Source: Cognatishimia coralii (GTDB lineage Bacteria > Pseudomonadota > Alphaproteobacteria > Rhodobacterales > Rhodobacteraceae). From it: a stretch of DNA of 64,000 nucleotides. Both the position numbers and the translations under genes were made by a program. Below are positions 18,093 through 27,439 of the stretch, one piece after another (position 1 is the stretch's first letter; each line of letters begins with the position of its first letter). The stretch covers positions 620,001 to 684,000 of the forward strand of contig NZ_JBBGAZ010000001.1 of NCBI RefSeq assembly GCF_037478305.1, read 5' to 3'. The notes beneath the pieces were generated by a model, which was given only the letters and a program-made list of their open reading frames with translations, was not told the origin of the DNA and searched no databases.

Positions 18093-18217
18093 CGTAAGTC
18101 GCCTTTTTTGTTTTTGCTTGCTGCGCGTGCAACGCTTCCAAAAAAGAGTATGAAACGCTACGGCGCAAGTTTCCACCCCCTAAAACGGCCAGAAACACGA
18201 TTGTTAGGGCTAAAATA

Positions 18218-19741
18218 CTAGTTCCGCCACAGATCAGGCGTCAAAAGCGCGATGATCACGAGGGTCTCAAGGCGGCCCGTGACCATAGATGCACATAAAA
18301 TAAGCTTTCCGGCCAGACTGAGCGACAGAAGCTCGACGGGGTTTTCAGCGGCGGCTTGCACCAATGGGCCTGTTGTCGAGAGGGTTGAGACCGCTAAAAG
18401 CACCGCCTCTTCAAAACTAGAACCCGCAAAAGTCAGCAGGAAAGTGACAACCGTCAGCGACAGCGCAAAGAGCATGAAAAACACCCAGGCAATGACCGCG
18501 CCTTTGCGGCGAATGCGTCTGTCGCGGCGGCCCGAGCCGCTGACAGAATTGGGATGCACCAGGCGCTCCATCTCGCGCAATCCTTGCAGGTAGAGCGCAA
18601 AGACGCGCAAGAGCTTGACGCCGCCTGCGGTGGTGGCGACGCCCCCGCCGATCACCGCGAGCCCCATCAACAGAACACCGGGTGTGCCAAGACCTGACCA
18701 GCTTTGTGAGGTCTGCCAGTCTACGCTTTGAAAACCGGTGGTGGTCATAAAGGAAAGAACCGTAAATATCGCGCCCCAGAGCGCACGAAGCGCCGCGAAG
18801 ATGTTCTCTTCTTCGTTGACCTCAAAGGCCCCCAACCAGTGGCGCAGGAACAGCAAAAGCGGAATGGCAAAGACGAACATGACGCCGAAACGGAACTCTG
18901 GATCCTGCCAGATCTGATCGCGACTGGTGGCACCAATATCGGCGCTAAATGTCTGACGAGACAAGGCAAAAAGCAGGAAGAAAAAGATCACGATCTCTCC
19001 GCCAAGGCCCGATTGCGCGTTCTCGATGCCGCCGATCTGGGAAATGCCGCTGGTGGACATGACGGACATGGCGTGGATCAAGGCTGCAAGGGGCGCGTCA
19101 CCCATCACGGCCAGCATGATCCACAGGGCAAAGGTCAGTCCGGCATAAATCGGCGTCAGCATGCGCGCTGCGCGCTTCCAGCGGCGTACCGGATCGATCT
19201 GGGCCGCTGCGGGCGTGCCGCGGGTGTGATCGGCAAAACCGCTGCGCGCGGTAACCTCAAAGCCACCGAGGCTGAGCGGCGCAAAAACCGCAACCGCCGC
19301 GATCCACATCATAAGGCCTCCGAACCAGGCGACCATGCCGCGCCATAAATGAAGCGCATCCGGCAGGCGTTTAGGATCCTCCCACAAATCAAGGCCCGTG
19401 GTAGTGAGAGCTGAGACCATCTCGAGGTAGGCGTTCACAAAGCTTGTTGTTTGCAGGGACTCCGCAAAAGGGATCGCGAGGATTGCAGGCAAGATCGTGA
19501 GGGCTGCAAACAGAGCGTAAAGCGATTGCTGCAGCGAGCCCATCCGCGCGCTGGGGGTGTCTTGTGTGGCAATTGTCACAAGCGTCGCGAAGAATAGCGT
19601 GAGGATGCCGCTATAAAGAAACGTCCGAGCGGTCAGAAAATCGTCCGTCACACCTGCATAGATCGCAGGTGCAAACATACACACGCCCGCAAGCCACAGA
19701 AACTGGAGCAACAGCGTTTGAGATGTCAGGCGCGACCACAT
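18218..19741 (-). CDS. trkH: Trk-type potassium uptake channel subunit TrkH
   Basis: A 507-residue polytopic membrane protein, with about 10-12 helices organised around four membrane-pore-membrane repeats. Filter-like loops are visible in SALTTTGLD, SVMSTSGISQIGG, SFMTTTGFQSVDW and STLSTTGPL, each around the conserved glycine that coordinates potassium. It works with the cytoplasmic TrkA ring encoded immediately upstream (6 bp gap). Loss or presence of TrkH affects potassium-dependent osmoadaptation. The context next to ntrX is usual in alphaproteobacteria. Confidence 0.96.
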   Translation of the reverse strand: MWSRLTSQTLLLQFLWLAGVCMFAPAIYAGVTDDFLTARTFLYSGILTLFFATLVTIATQDTPSARMGSLQQSLYALFAALTILPAILAIPFAESLQTTSFVNAYLEMVSALTTTGLDLWEDPKRLPDALHLWRGMVAWFGGLMMWIAAVAVFAPLSLGGFEVTARSGFADHTRGTPAAAQIDPVRRWKRAARMLTPIYAGLTFALWIMLAVMGDAPLAALIHAMSVMSTSGISQIGGIENAQSGLGGEIVIFFFLLFALSRQTFSADIGATSRDQIWQDPEFRFGVMFVFAIPLLLFLRHWLGAFEVNEEENIFAALRALWGAIFTVLSFMTTTGFQSVDWQTSQSWSGLGTPGVLLMGLAVIGGGVATTAGGVKLLRVFALYLQGLREMERLVHPNSVSGSGRRDRRIRRKGAVIAWVFFMLFALSLTVVTFLLTFAGSSFEEAVLLAVSTLSTTGPLVQAAAENPVELLSLSLAGKLILCASMVTGRLETLVIIALLTPDLWRN

Positions 19742-19747
19742 GGTGTT

Positions 19748-21127
19748 CTAGAAATAGTCGATCGAGACCTGCAACAGGCTTTCAACCTGTCCGACGTCCT
19801 GACTAAGCGCGAAGAGCGCAATGATATCACCCTCGTTCACCCGCGTACCGCCGTTGGGCTTGATGATCTGGTCACCCTGCTTGATCCCGCCGATCAGCAC
19901 GCCCTCGGGGAAATCAATGTCTCGGATCTGCTTGCCAGCGATGGGTGAGGTCGACAGAACCTCGGCCTCGATGATTTCCGCCTCAGCATCCCCCAGCGAA
20001 TATACGTCGCGCACGCGACCATGACGGATGTGACGCAGGATCGACGAGACTGTCGTGGCGCGCGGGTTAATATAGGCGTCAATCCCCAGAGGGGCCATCA
20101 AAGGCACCAAGGTCGGGTCGTTGATCAAGGCCACCGCCAGTTTACAACCCATGGATTTCGCGCGCACGGCGCCAAGGATGTTGGTTTTGTCGTCATCCGT
20201 CACCGCCAAGACCGCGTCGGCGCGCGTTGCGCCGGCCTCTTGCAGAAGGCTCGCGTCCAGACCGTCTCCGTTCAGAACAATCGTGCGTTCCAGCGCTTCG
20301 GCCGAGCGTTCGGCGATCTTGCGATCCCGCTCGATCATCTTGGCACGGATTGCGCGGCCCGGTAGGTCTTCGAGCTTTTGCGCCACCATCCGGCCGACGT
20401 TTCCGCCCCCGATCAGGACAACACGTTCTTGCTTTTGTTGTTGTTTGCCAAAGATTTCCAAGGCGCGGCTAAAGTCCTCGGTGTTGACCATCACATAGCA
20501 ATCATCACCTACGAAAAGCTGATCGCCCGGCTCTGGCGCAAAGAGCGTGCCTTCGCGGCGCACACCGACGACCACCGCACGCAGGGTGGAAAACAGGTCC
20601 GACAATTGGCGCAAGGGCGTGTTCACGACCGGGCAGTCTTCGTCCAGCGTGATACCAATCAACTGCAGCTTGCCGTCCAGAAAGAATTCCGTGTCAAAGG
20701 TTGCCGCCGCCGACAGACGCTTGAGCGCCGCATCCGCAACCTCGCGTTCCGGGCTGATCACCACCTCAATCGGCATGTGATCGCGGCGGTAAAGATCCGA
20801 ATAAATCGCATCCAGATAGCTTTGCGAGCGCAGCCGCGCGATTTTACGAGGCACCTCAAAGACCGAATGAGCCACCTGACAGGTCACCATATTGACCTCG
20901 TCCGAGTGAGTGGCCGCGATGATCATATCCGCATCACGCGCCCCTGCCCGTTCCAGAATGTCCGGATAGCTCGCGAACCCAGCAACGCCCTGGACATCCA
21001 AAGCATCTGTGGCCCGGCGCACGAGGTCTGCGTTATTGTCGACCACCGTGACGTCATTGCGTTCATTGGCCAGATGGCGCGCAATCTGCCAGCCCACCTG
21101 CCCGGCACCGCAAATGATGACTTTCAT
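19748..21127 (-). CDS. trkA: Trk system potassium regulator TrkA
   Basis: A 459-residue cytoplasmic protein with two tandem RCK modules: nucleotide-binding N-domains at about 1-130 (CGAGQVGWQIARHLA) and 235-360 (IGGGNVGRMVAQKLE), each followed by a C-domain. It binds NAD(H)/ATP and gates TrkH. The ATG start gives MKVIICGAGQVG. It lies between ntrX and trkH in the same direction; the 96-bp gap to ntrX could carry a minor promoter, but none is obvious. Confidence 0.96.
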   Translation of the reverse strand: MKVIICGAGQVGWQIARHLANERNDVTVVDNNADLVRRATDALDVQGVAGFASYPDILERAGARDADMIIAATHSDEVNMVTCQVAHSVFEVPRKIARLRSQSYLDAIYSDLYRRDHMPIEVVISPEREVADAALKRLSAAATFDTEFFLDGKLQLIGITLDEDCPVVNTPLRQLSDLFSTLRAVVVGVRREGTLFAPEPGDQLFVGDDCYVMVNTEDFSRALEIFGKQQQKQERVVLIGGGNVGRMVAQKLEDLPGRAIRAKMIERDRKIAERSAEALERTIVLNGDGLDASLLQEAGATRADAVLAVTDDDKTNILGAVRAKSMGCKLAVALINDPTLVPLMAPLGIDAYINPRATTVSSILRHIRHGRVRDVYSLGDAEAEIIEAEVLSTSPIAGKQIRDIDFPEGVLIGGIKQGDQIIKPNGGTRVNEGDIIALFALSQDVGQVESLLQVSIDYF

Positions 21128-21223
21128 CCAAGTCTCCGCTCTTGCTTGAACTTTGGTGTGTCAGAAGTCGCAGCAATCGTCAAACCCCAAGAGAGTTTGA
21201 CGTCTAAACCGATTGAAAGCCGC

Positions 21224-22627
21224 CTAGCCTTCGAGCTCTTCGACCGAGGCCACGCGGGATCCGGATTTATTGCTGGTCACAACACCCAGAGACTTGAGCT
21301 TGCGGTGCAACGCAGAGCGTTCCATGCCCACAAATGACGCCGTCCGGCTGATATTGCCGCCAAAACGATTGATCTGGGTCAGCAGGTATTCGCGCTCAAA
21401 GGCCTCGCGTGCTTCTCGCAACGGCATGGTTGCCAAAGCACCAGAGAGCACCACACGGCCCTCTTCCTGCGCAGGTCCCTCATCGCCCGGGAGTTCCCGG
21501 GCCTCAATCGGTCCGGTTTCGTCGCCAAGGATCAGGACGCGTTCGATCAGGTTCTTAAGCTGTCGGATATTCCCCGGCCAGCTCATGGTCTGCATGAGCG
21601 CCACTGCATCGTCAGACAGTTCGCGCTGCGGCAGGCCTTGGGATTCATTGAACCCTTCGATGAAATACTCGGCCAAGACCGGAATATCTTCGCGGCGTTC
21701 CGACAAGGACGGCACGGCAATTGGCACCACATTCAGACGGTGATAGAGCTCCTCGCGGAAGCGCTCGGCCTCGATTTCTTCGGCCAGATCCTTGCTGGTC
21801 GAGGAAATCACACGCAGATCCACCTTGATCTTGTCGCTGCCGCCGACGCGGGTGAAACTTTGATCGACCAGAACCCGCAGGATCTTGGTCTGGGTGCCCA
21901 AGGGCATATCCGCGACCTCGTCGAAATAGACGGACCCGCCGTTGGCCTGCTCCAAGAGACCCGCTTCCACGCCACGCTCCAGGCTTTCACGGCCAAAGAG
22001 CACCTCTTCGACGCGGTCAGGCTCCACGCCCGCACAATTCACAGTCACAAAAGGTGCAGACGCACGCAGCGAGTTCTGATGAATGAACCGCGCCGCCAAT
22101 TCTTTGCCCGACCCCGACGGACCCGACAGCATCACACGGCCGTTGGACTTGGTCACCTTATCCAAATTGCCAACCATCGTACGGAAGGCCGCAGAATCCC
22201 CGATCATCTCGGTCGGCTTACCGTCTTGTTGCTTGAGCTCGGAATTCTCACGACGCAACCGGCTGGTTTCCATCGCACGGCGCACAACCACCATGAGCTG
22301 GTCGATGTTGAAGGGCTTTTCGATGAAATCGTAGGCCCCCTGTTTGATCGCAGCCACCGCGATCTCGATATTGCCATGGCCGGAGATGATCACGATTGGC
22401 ACATCGGGGTAGTCACGTTTGACAGTCTTGAGGATATCAATCCCGTCCATATTGCTGTCCTTGAGCCAGATATCCAGGATCATCAAGGCAGGCTGATCAG
22501 AGGTGACCTCTTCCATCGCCTCGTCGGAATTTGACGCAAGCCGTGTGCTGTATCCCTCGTCCTTCAGAATATCCGAGATCAATTCCCGGATGTCCCGTTC
22601 ATCATCGACGATCAGAATGTCTCCCAT
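21224..22627 (-). CDS. ntrX: Response regulator NtrX
   Basis: A 467-residue regulator with an N-terminal receiver domain (phosphoacceptor D52 in LMILDIWLKD), a central AAA+ domain (Walker A SGPSGSGKELAARF, Walker B SVYFDEVADMP) and a C-terminal Fis-type helix-turn-helix (NISRTASFVGMERSALHRKL). The usual GAFTGA loop that contacts sigma-54 is missing; the matching region reads LFGRESLERGVEAG. This suggests activity that does not depend on sigma-54 remodelling. The ATG at 22627 has AAGGG spaced 7 bases upstream; the GTG at 22636 has no room for a ribosome site. NtrX receives phosphate from NtrY and links nitrogen and redox or envelope control. Confidence 0.95.
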   Translation of the reverse strand: MGDILIVDDERDIRELISDILKDEGYSTRLASNSDEAMEEVTSDQPALMILDIWLKDSNMDGIDILKTVKRDYPDVPIVIISGHGNIEIAVAAIKQGAYDFIEKPFNIDQLMVVVRRAMETSRLRRENSELKQQDGKPTEMIGDSAAFRTMVGNLDKVTKSNGRVMLSGPSGSGKELAARFIHQNSLRASAPFVTVNCAGVEPDRVEEVLFGRESLERGVEAGLLEQANGGSVYFDEVADMPLGTQTKILRVLVDQSFTRVGGSDKIKVDLRVISSTSKDLAEEIEAERFREELYHRLNVVPIAVPSLSERREDIPVLAEYFIEGFNESQGLPQRELSDDAVALMQTMSWPGNIRQLKNLIERVLILGDETGPIEARELPGDEGPAQEEGRVVLSGALATMPLREAREAFEREYLLTQINRFGGNISRTASFVGMERSALHRKLKSLGVVTSNKSGSRVASVEELEG

Positions 22628-22632
22628 AGGGT

Positions 22633-24897
22633 TCACCCTTTTAGTTCCGTTGGTTCTGTGTGCTCTGCCTGCAAAACAGGCAATGTGATTTCCGCCATCG
22701 CACCGAAATGTTCGTTCCCCGCGAACACAGGCGCATCGAGCAAAGCCAGCGTACCCCCATGTTCTTCGATGATTTTCTTCACGATGGGAAGGCCCAGGCC
22801 AGTGCCTTTGTCGCGCGTGGTGACATATGGCTCAAAGAGACGCGCGCGATCTGCAGGTAGGCCGATGCCATTGTCCATAATGCGGATGATGCAGGTTTCG
22901 TCCTGGGCCTCTAGCTGAATACGCACTTCGGGCACGAGCCCCTCTGGCGCACACTTTTGTTGAAAGGTTTCAATGGCTTCTCCCGCATTTTTGATCAAAT
23001 TTGTCAGAGCCTGCGAGATCATTGTCGCGTCAATATTCGCCGGTAAAACGCCCTCTGGAATGTCCAGATCAAATCGTACATCGGGCTGCCCCGCGTCCTG
23101 CAACAACGCCGCATCGCGCAAGATTTGCGCGACGTCATGCACGCGAAGCTCCGGTTCCGGCATCCGCGCAAACTTGCTAAATTCATCGACAATCCGCCGA
23201 AGATCCTCAGTTTGTCGCACGATCACATCGGTCATCGACATGAGGCTATCTGAGTCTTCGCCGACTTTTGGCGCGAATTTGCGCTTGATCCGTTCCGCCG
23301 AGAGCTGGATCGGCGTGAGTGGATTTTTGATCTCATGGGCGATCCGACGGGCCACATCACCCCAAGCCGCCATACGCTGAGCCGTGACCAGATCGGTGAC
23401 GTCATCAAAGGCCACAACATAGCCCTCAAGCCCACCTTGATCCGACCTCCGCGTGGCAAAACGCACCAAAAGGTTTTCCTGCTGCCCGCCTCGGATCACC
23501 TTGATTTCCTGCTGGGCGACCTCCTGGCCACCGTCTCGCATTTCCTCAAAGAGACCGGTGAATTCTGGGATCGAAACGGCCAAAGGCGTCGCGCGATGGG
23601 AGCCGTCCCAATGCAACAACCGCTGTGCCGAACGGTTGGCGAAGGTGATCTGACCATCGTTGTCCAAACCCACAACGCCCGAGGTCACCGAGCTCAGCAC
23701 AGAATCAAACAACCGCTGACGTCGCTCGATCTGAGTTGTGTTGTCCAGCAGCGTCTGACGCTGGCCTTTCAATTGCCGCGTCATCTGGTTGAAGTAGCGC
23801 CCGAGCATGGCGATCTCGTCGTCGCCATCCTCTTCAACGACCTGAACGTCCAGATCACCTGCCCCAACCCTTTGCGCGGCACTGGCCAGACGGCCCACGG
23901 GACGCGAGAGACGCTCGGCAAACCACAGCCCCATCCAGATCGCGGCGAGGATCAGAATGACCGCAAAACCGATGTAGATCAGGCCATATTCAAACAGCAC
24001 GCGGCCACGGTCCTCTTCCAATTGGGTATAAAGGTTCGCGGTTTCTCGGGTTTCATCCAGCAGCGCAAAAATTTCGCCATCGACTTCGCGACTGACATAG
24101 AGATATCGATCCACGAACGCATCCAGATGCACCAAGGCGCGCAGCTCGTTTTGTTCCAGATCGCGAATGATCACGATGCCATCGTCACGCGCAGCCGAGA
24201 TTTGTACCTCAGAAGGCTGCTCAAAATCAAAGAGGTAGGATCGGTCGCCCCGCGCCAAAAGCTCTCCGGTTCCATCAACCACAAAGGCTTCGCGCAAGCC
24301 GCGCTGGATGCTCGTCTGCGCTTCAGACAGCATTTGGCGCAGATCGCCGCGCGTGAACAGAGTTCCAGACGAGCGTTTCACCGTGTTCAGAAAATCCGCC
24401 ACGATAAACACGTCTGTTTCCAGATCGCGGATATGCTCTGCTTCATAAGCATGGGCAGCGGACACCGAATTGCCGACCACGCGACTTACACGGTCCGAAA
24501 ACCACCCCTCAAGGCCGATATTGATCGTCAGCCCCGCAAAAATCGCGACTGTGACCGCTGGCACTAAGGCCATAGAGGCAAAAGCCCCAGTCAGCCGCAT
24601 GTGCAATCTTGACCCCGCCGACCGAGACCGGCGCGAGGCGACGATCCGCACCAAGCGCTGCAGAACAAGTGCCGCCACCGCCAGCACATATACGAGATCC
24701 GTCAACAGAATGACGCGCAGCGAGGTGGTGGAGGATCCTTGATCAAAGGGGCCGAAAATCAGAAAGGTCGCGACGGCCAGAATTGGCCCCATAAAAACCA
24801 CACCAAAGGTGGCGAGATTTTGCGCACGCCGCTGTCTGCGCAGGCGTAGGAAGCGCAACCAATGTGTTGCGTTTACACCAGTCGCCACGCGGCGCAC
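22633..24897 (-). CDS. ntrY: Sensor histidine kinase NtrY
   Basis: A 754-residue membrane kinase. Hydrophobic segments occur at about 30-55, 65-85, 105-130 and 300-320, with a periplasmic part before the last one. A HAMP domain follows (RLASAAQRVGAGDLDVQV), then a PAS domain (VVGLDNDGQITFANRSAQ), the HisKA box with histidine in RRIAHEIKNPLTPIQLS, and the HATPase part with LTNLIKNAGEA and GTGLGLPIV. The start is a GTG giving MRRVATG. Its stop codon lies 5 bases before the ntrX ATG, so the two are coupled. Confidence 0.95.
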   Translation of the reverse strand: MRRVATGVNATHWLRFLRLRRQRRAQNLATFGVVFMGPILAVATFLIFGPFDQGSSTTSLRVILLTDLVYVLAVAALVLQRLVRIVASRRSRSAGSRLHMRLTGAFASMALVPAVTVAIFAGLTINIGLEGWFSDRVSRVVGNSVSAAHAYEAEHIRDLETDVFIVADFLNTVKRSSGTLFTRGDLRQMLSEAQTSIQRGLREAFVVDGTGELLARGDRSYLFDFEQPSEVQISAARDDGIVIIRDLEQNELRALVHLDAFVDRYLYVSREVDGEIFALLDETRETANLYTQLEEDRGRVLFEYGLIYIGFAVILILAAIWMGLWFAERLSRPVGRLASAAQRVGAGDLDVQVVEEDGDDEIAMLGRYFNQMTRQLKGQRQTLLDNTTQIERRQRLFDSVLSSVTSGVVGLDNDGQITFANRSAQRLLHWDGSHRATPLAVSIPEFTGLFEEMRDGGQEVAQQEIKVIRGGQQENLLVRFATRRSDQGGLEGYVVAFDDVTDLVTAQRMAAWGDVARRIAHEIKNPLTPIQLSAERIKRKFAPKVGEDSDSLMSMTDVIVRQTEDLRRIVDEFSKFARMPEPELRVHDVAQILRDAALLQDAGQPDVRFDLDIPEGVLPANIDATMISQALTNLIKNAGEAIETFQQKCAPEGLVPEVRIQLEAQDETCIIRIMDNGIGLPADRARLFEPYVTTRDKGTGLGLPIVKKIIEEHGGTLALLDAPVFAGNEHFGAMAEITLPVLQAEHTEPTELKG

Positions 24898-24988
24898 TCA
24901 CTAAATCCTGTGATCGACAAGCGCATCACTCCCACATTCAGTGGCAAACCGAGCCATTGCGCCCGATTTGCCACGCGTTGTGGCAGTT

Positions 24989-26356
24989 TTACATCAACTT
25001 TCTGCGCCGTGTCACGTGAATATCGAGATCGGTGATTTTCTTACGCAGGGTATTCCGGTTGATTCCCAACAGATCCGCGCATTTCGCCTGATTTCCACCG
25101 GTCGCATCCAGTGCGATTTCAATCAGCGGCAGCTCGATTTCCTTAAGGATCCGACCATAGAGCCCTGGCGGCGGCAGCATATTGCCGTGCAGGTCAAAAT
25201 ACCGTTTCAAATGGCGCGCCACAGAGCCTGACAGCTTTTCGCTCTCACCACCGCTGAGCAAAGGCACGGCCTCGGGCTGGGTGCCGAGCACGGTTTCCGC
25301 CTCGGATTGCGAAATCTCTTCGCCCCGTGCGGTCAGAACCAGCCGCTTCACCGCATTCTCTAGCTGGCGCACGTTGCCGGGCCAGCTATAGGCCCGGAAC
25401 AACTCGCGCGCGTCCTCAGAGAACACCCGCATCGACGCGCCATCACGTTCTAGACGAGCGAGGAAGTAGTCGACCAAGAGCGGGATATCATCCACCCGCT
25501 CGCGCAGCGAAGGCACAACCAGATTGGCCCCATTCAGGCGATAGAAGAGATCCTTACGCATGGTGCCCTTTTCGACCGCATTCATCAGATCAACCTGGCT
25601 GGTCGCCATGAACCGAGGATTGTGATCACCGGGATTGTCCATCATGCGCACAACGCGGGCCTGGGTTTCACTGTCGAGGTTCGAGACCTCGTCGAATACG
25701 ACAGTACCGCCTTTTGCACGCGCGAGAACCCGTGCCGGGCCTTCCAGATCTGTAAGATCGGAGGCTGTGACTGTGATAAACGGCAATGTGCGGCGATCCG
25801 AGAAGTCGTGTATTTCCTTAGCAATCAGAGACTTACCCGTGCCTGACTCACCTGAAATCAAGACTGGTAGATCCGTGTTCATCACCCGCGCCACCAAGCG
25901 ATAGAGTGACTGCATGACTGGCGTGCGCCCGACCAAAGGCAGTTCATCCGGACGATCATTCTCATCTGCCGCGGGCGCTGCCGCCACGCGGCGCTTTTCG
26001 CTCAGGGCCTTCGCTGTACGCTTCATCAGGTCGGGCAAATCAAACGGTTTGGGCAGATAGTCGTAGGCCTCGGCCTCGGCTGCTTGAATAGCCGTCATGA
26101 TCGTGTTTTGCGCTGAAATCACGATGACCGGCAATTGCGGGCGGTCCTCGGAAATCTTGGGCAGCATCTCGAGCCCATTGCCATCGGGCATCATCACATC
26201 GGTGATCACTACATCACCTTTGCCCTCACCTACCCAACGCATCAGCGTGGTCAGTGAGCTTGTGGCATGCACCTTACACCCCGCGCGCGTCAGCGCCTGG
26301 GTTAACACGGTGCGAATCGTACGGTCGTCATCAGCAACAAGGACGGTTCCATCCAT
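24989..26356 (-). CDS. ntrC: Nitrogen regulator NtrC lacking the GAFTGA motif
   Basis: A 455-residue response regulator: receiver (D53 in VVITDVMMPDG), AAA+ domain (Walker A SGESGTGKSLIA, Walker B TVVFDEVSNLD) and a C-terminal Fis helix-turn-helix (NQAKCADLLGINRNTLRKKI). Between the Walker motifs, the stretch that in enteric NtrC contains ESELFGHEKGAFTGA is absent; the sequence passes from TVTASDLTDLEGPARVL to LARAKGGTVVF. Rhodobacter capsulatus NtrC is known to lack this loop and to act with the housekeeping sigma factor, so the same is inferred here. The ATG at 26356 is 4 bases from ntrB. Confidence 0.95.
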   Translation of the reverse strand: MDGTVLVADDDRTIRTVLTQALTRAGCKVHATSSLTTLMRWVGEGKGDVVITDVMMPDGNGLEMLPKISEDRPQLPVIVISAQNTIMTAIQAAEAEAYDYLPKPFDLPDLMKRTAKALSEKRRVAAAPAADENDRPDELPLVGRTPVMQSLYRLVARVMNTDLPVLISGESGTGKSLIAKEIHDFSDRRTLPFITVTASDLTDLEGPARVLARAKGGTVVFDEVSNLDSETQARVVRMMDNPGDHNPRFMATSQVDLMNAVEKGTMRKDLFYRLNGANLVVPSLRERVDDIPLLVDYFLARLERDGASMRVFSEDARELFRAYSWPGNVRQLENAVKRLVLTARGEEISQSEAETVLGTQPEAVPLLSGGESEKLSGSVARHLKRYFDLHGNMLPPPGLYGRILKEIELPLIEIALDATGGNQAKCADLLGINRNTLRKKITDLDIHVTRRRKLM

Positions 26357-26359
26357 GGC

Positions 26360-27439
26360 TTAAGTCTCCTTCGCAGGAATGAGGTTTTTAGGGGCGCGGG
26401 GTAGAGAGATGCGGAACACCGTCTTGCCTGGCACAGAATCCACCGAGATCCAGCCCCCGTGATCAGAGATAATTTTACTCACCAACGCGAGGCCAAGCCC
26501 CGTACCGTTTTCACGCCCCGAGACAAAGGGATCAAAGATGTCGCCTTTGATGTCCTGAGGCAATCCAGGGCCATCATCGATGACCTCGATTTGGAGCGGC
26601 AGCGACTGGCCCGAGCCGTCATTGCGCCGCAATCTAAAGCTATGTTCAAAGTAAGACCGCAAGCGAATTGTGCCTGACTTTCCAGCGGCTTCTGAGGCGT
26701 TTTTCAACAGGTTCAAAATGACCTGAAGCAATTGATCGCTGTCGCCCAAAGCAAAAGGAAGCGAGGGGTCGTACTCTTCCTTGATGGTCATATGCGCGCC
26801 AAACCCCAAGAGCGCAGACCGGCGCGCGCGGTCCAGAACGTCGTGGATATTCACCGCCGTATGGGCGGGTGGTTGTAGGTTGCCGAACTGCTCGACCTGC
26901 TCCAGCAGCTTCACAATCCGGCGGCTTTCCTCGACGATCAGATCGGTCAGTTCCAGATCCTCTGGCTTGAGGTTCATCGACAAAAGTTGAGCCGCTCCGG
27001 TGATCCCCGCCAGCGGGTTTTTGATCTCATGCGCCAGCATTTCCGCCATGCCGATGGCGGATTTGGCAGCGTTCTTCACGCTTTCGGAGATCGAGACACG
27101 GCTTGCCAGTTCCTGAGGCTCAAACAGGAACAACATGTCTCCGTCAGAGCCCTGAACTGGGGCGATTTGCAGGTTGCATTGCATGGGAGGCGCGTTGCCG
27201 GTGCCTACGTCCGCGTCATTCACAAACAGCGAGGAATTCTGCTTGCGGGCCCGTGCAAAGGCCTGCTCTAGCGGCGCGTCAATTGCGATGCGATCCCAGA
27301 CCGGGGTGCCTTTAATCGACTTCGCAGAGGCATTCAGGAACACTTCGGCCACCCCATTGATATCCTGAATACAATCCTCCTTGTCGACCATAATCGCGGG
27401 GATCGGAAGCGAGGCCCAGAGCGCTGAATCTGACATCAT
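26360..27439 (-). CDS. ntrB: Nitrogen sensor kinase NtrB
   Basis: A 359-residue soluble kinase/phosphatase. An N-terminal PAS domain (about 10-110) precedes the HisKA box with H137 in AEMLAHEIKNPLAGITGAAQ and the ATPase domain with NLLKNASEAAG, DDGPGLPQDI and GTGLGLALVSKI. In the classical pathway PII (GlnB) controls whether NtrB phosphorylates or dephosphorylates NtrC. The ATG at 27439 overlaps the dusB stop codon (ATGA), so the gene is translationally coupled to dusB. No membrane segment is present. Confidence 0.96.
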   Translation of the reverse strand: MMSDSALWASLPIPAIMVDKEDCIQDINGVAEVFLNASAKSIKGTPVWDRIAIDAPLEQAFARARKQNSSLFVNDADVGTGNAPPMQCNLQIAPVQGSDGDMLFLFEPQELASRVSISESVKNAAKSAIGMAEMLAHEIKNPLAGITGAAQLLSMNLKPEDLELTDLIVEESRRIVKLLEQVEQFGNLQPPAHTAVNIHDVLDRARRSALLGFGAHMTIKEEYDPSLPFALGDSDQLLQVILNLLKNASEAAGKSGTIRLRSYFEHSFRLRRNDGSGQSLPLQIEVIDDGPGLPQDIKGDIFDPFVSGRENGTGLGLALVSKIISDHGGWISVDSVPGKTVFRISLPRAPKNLIPAKET

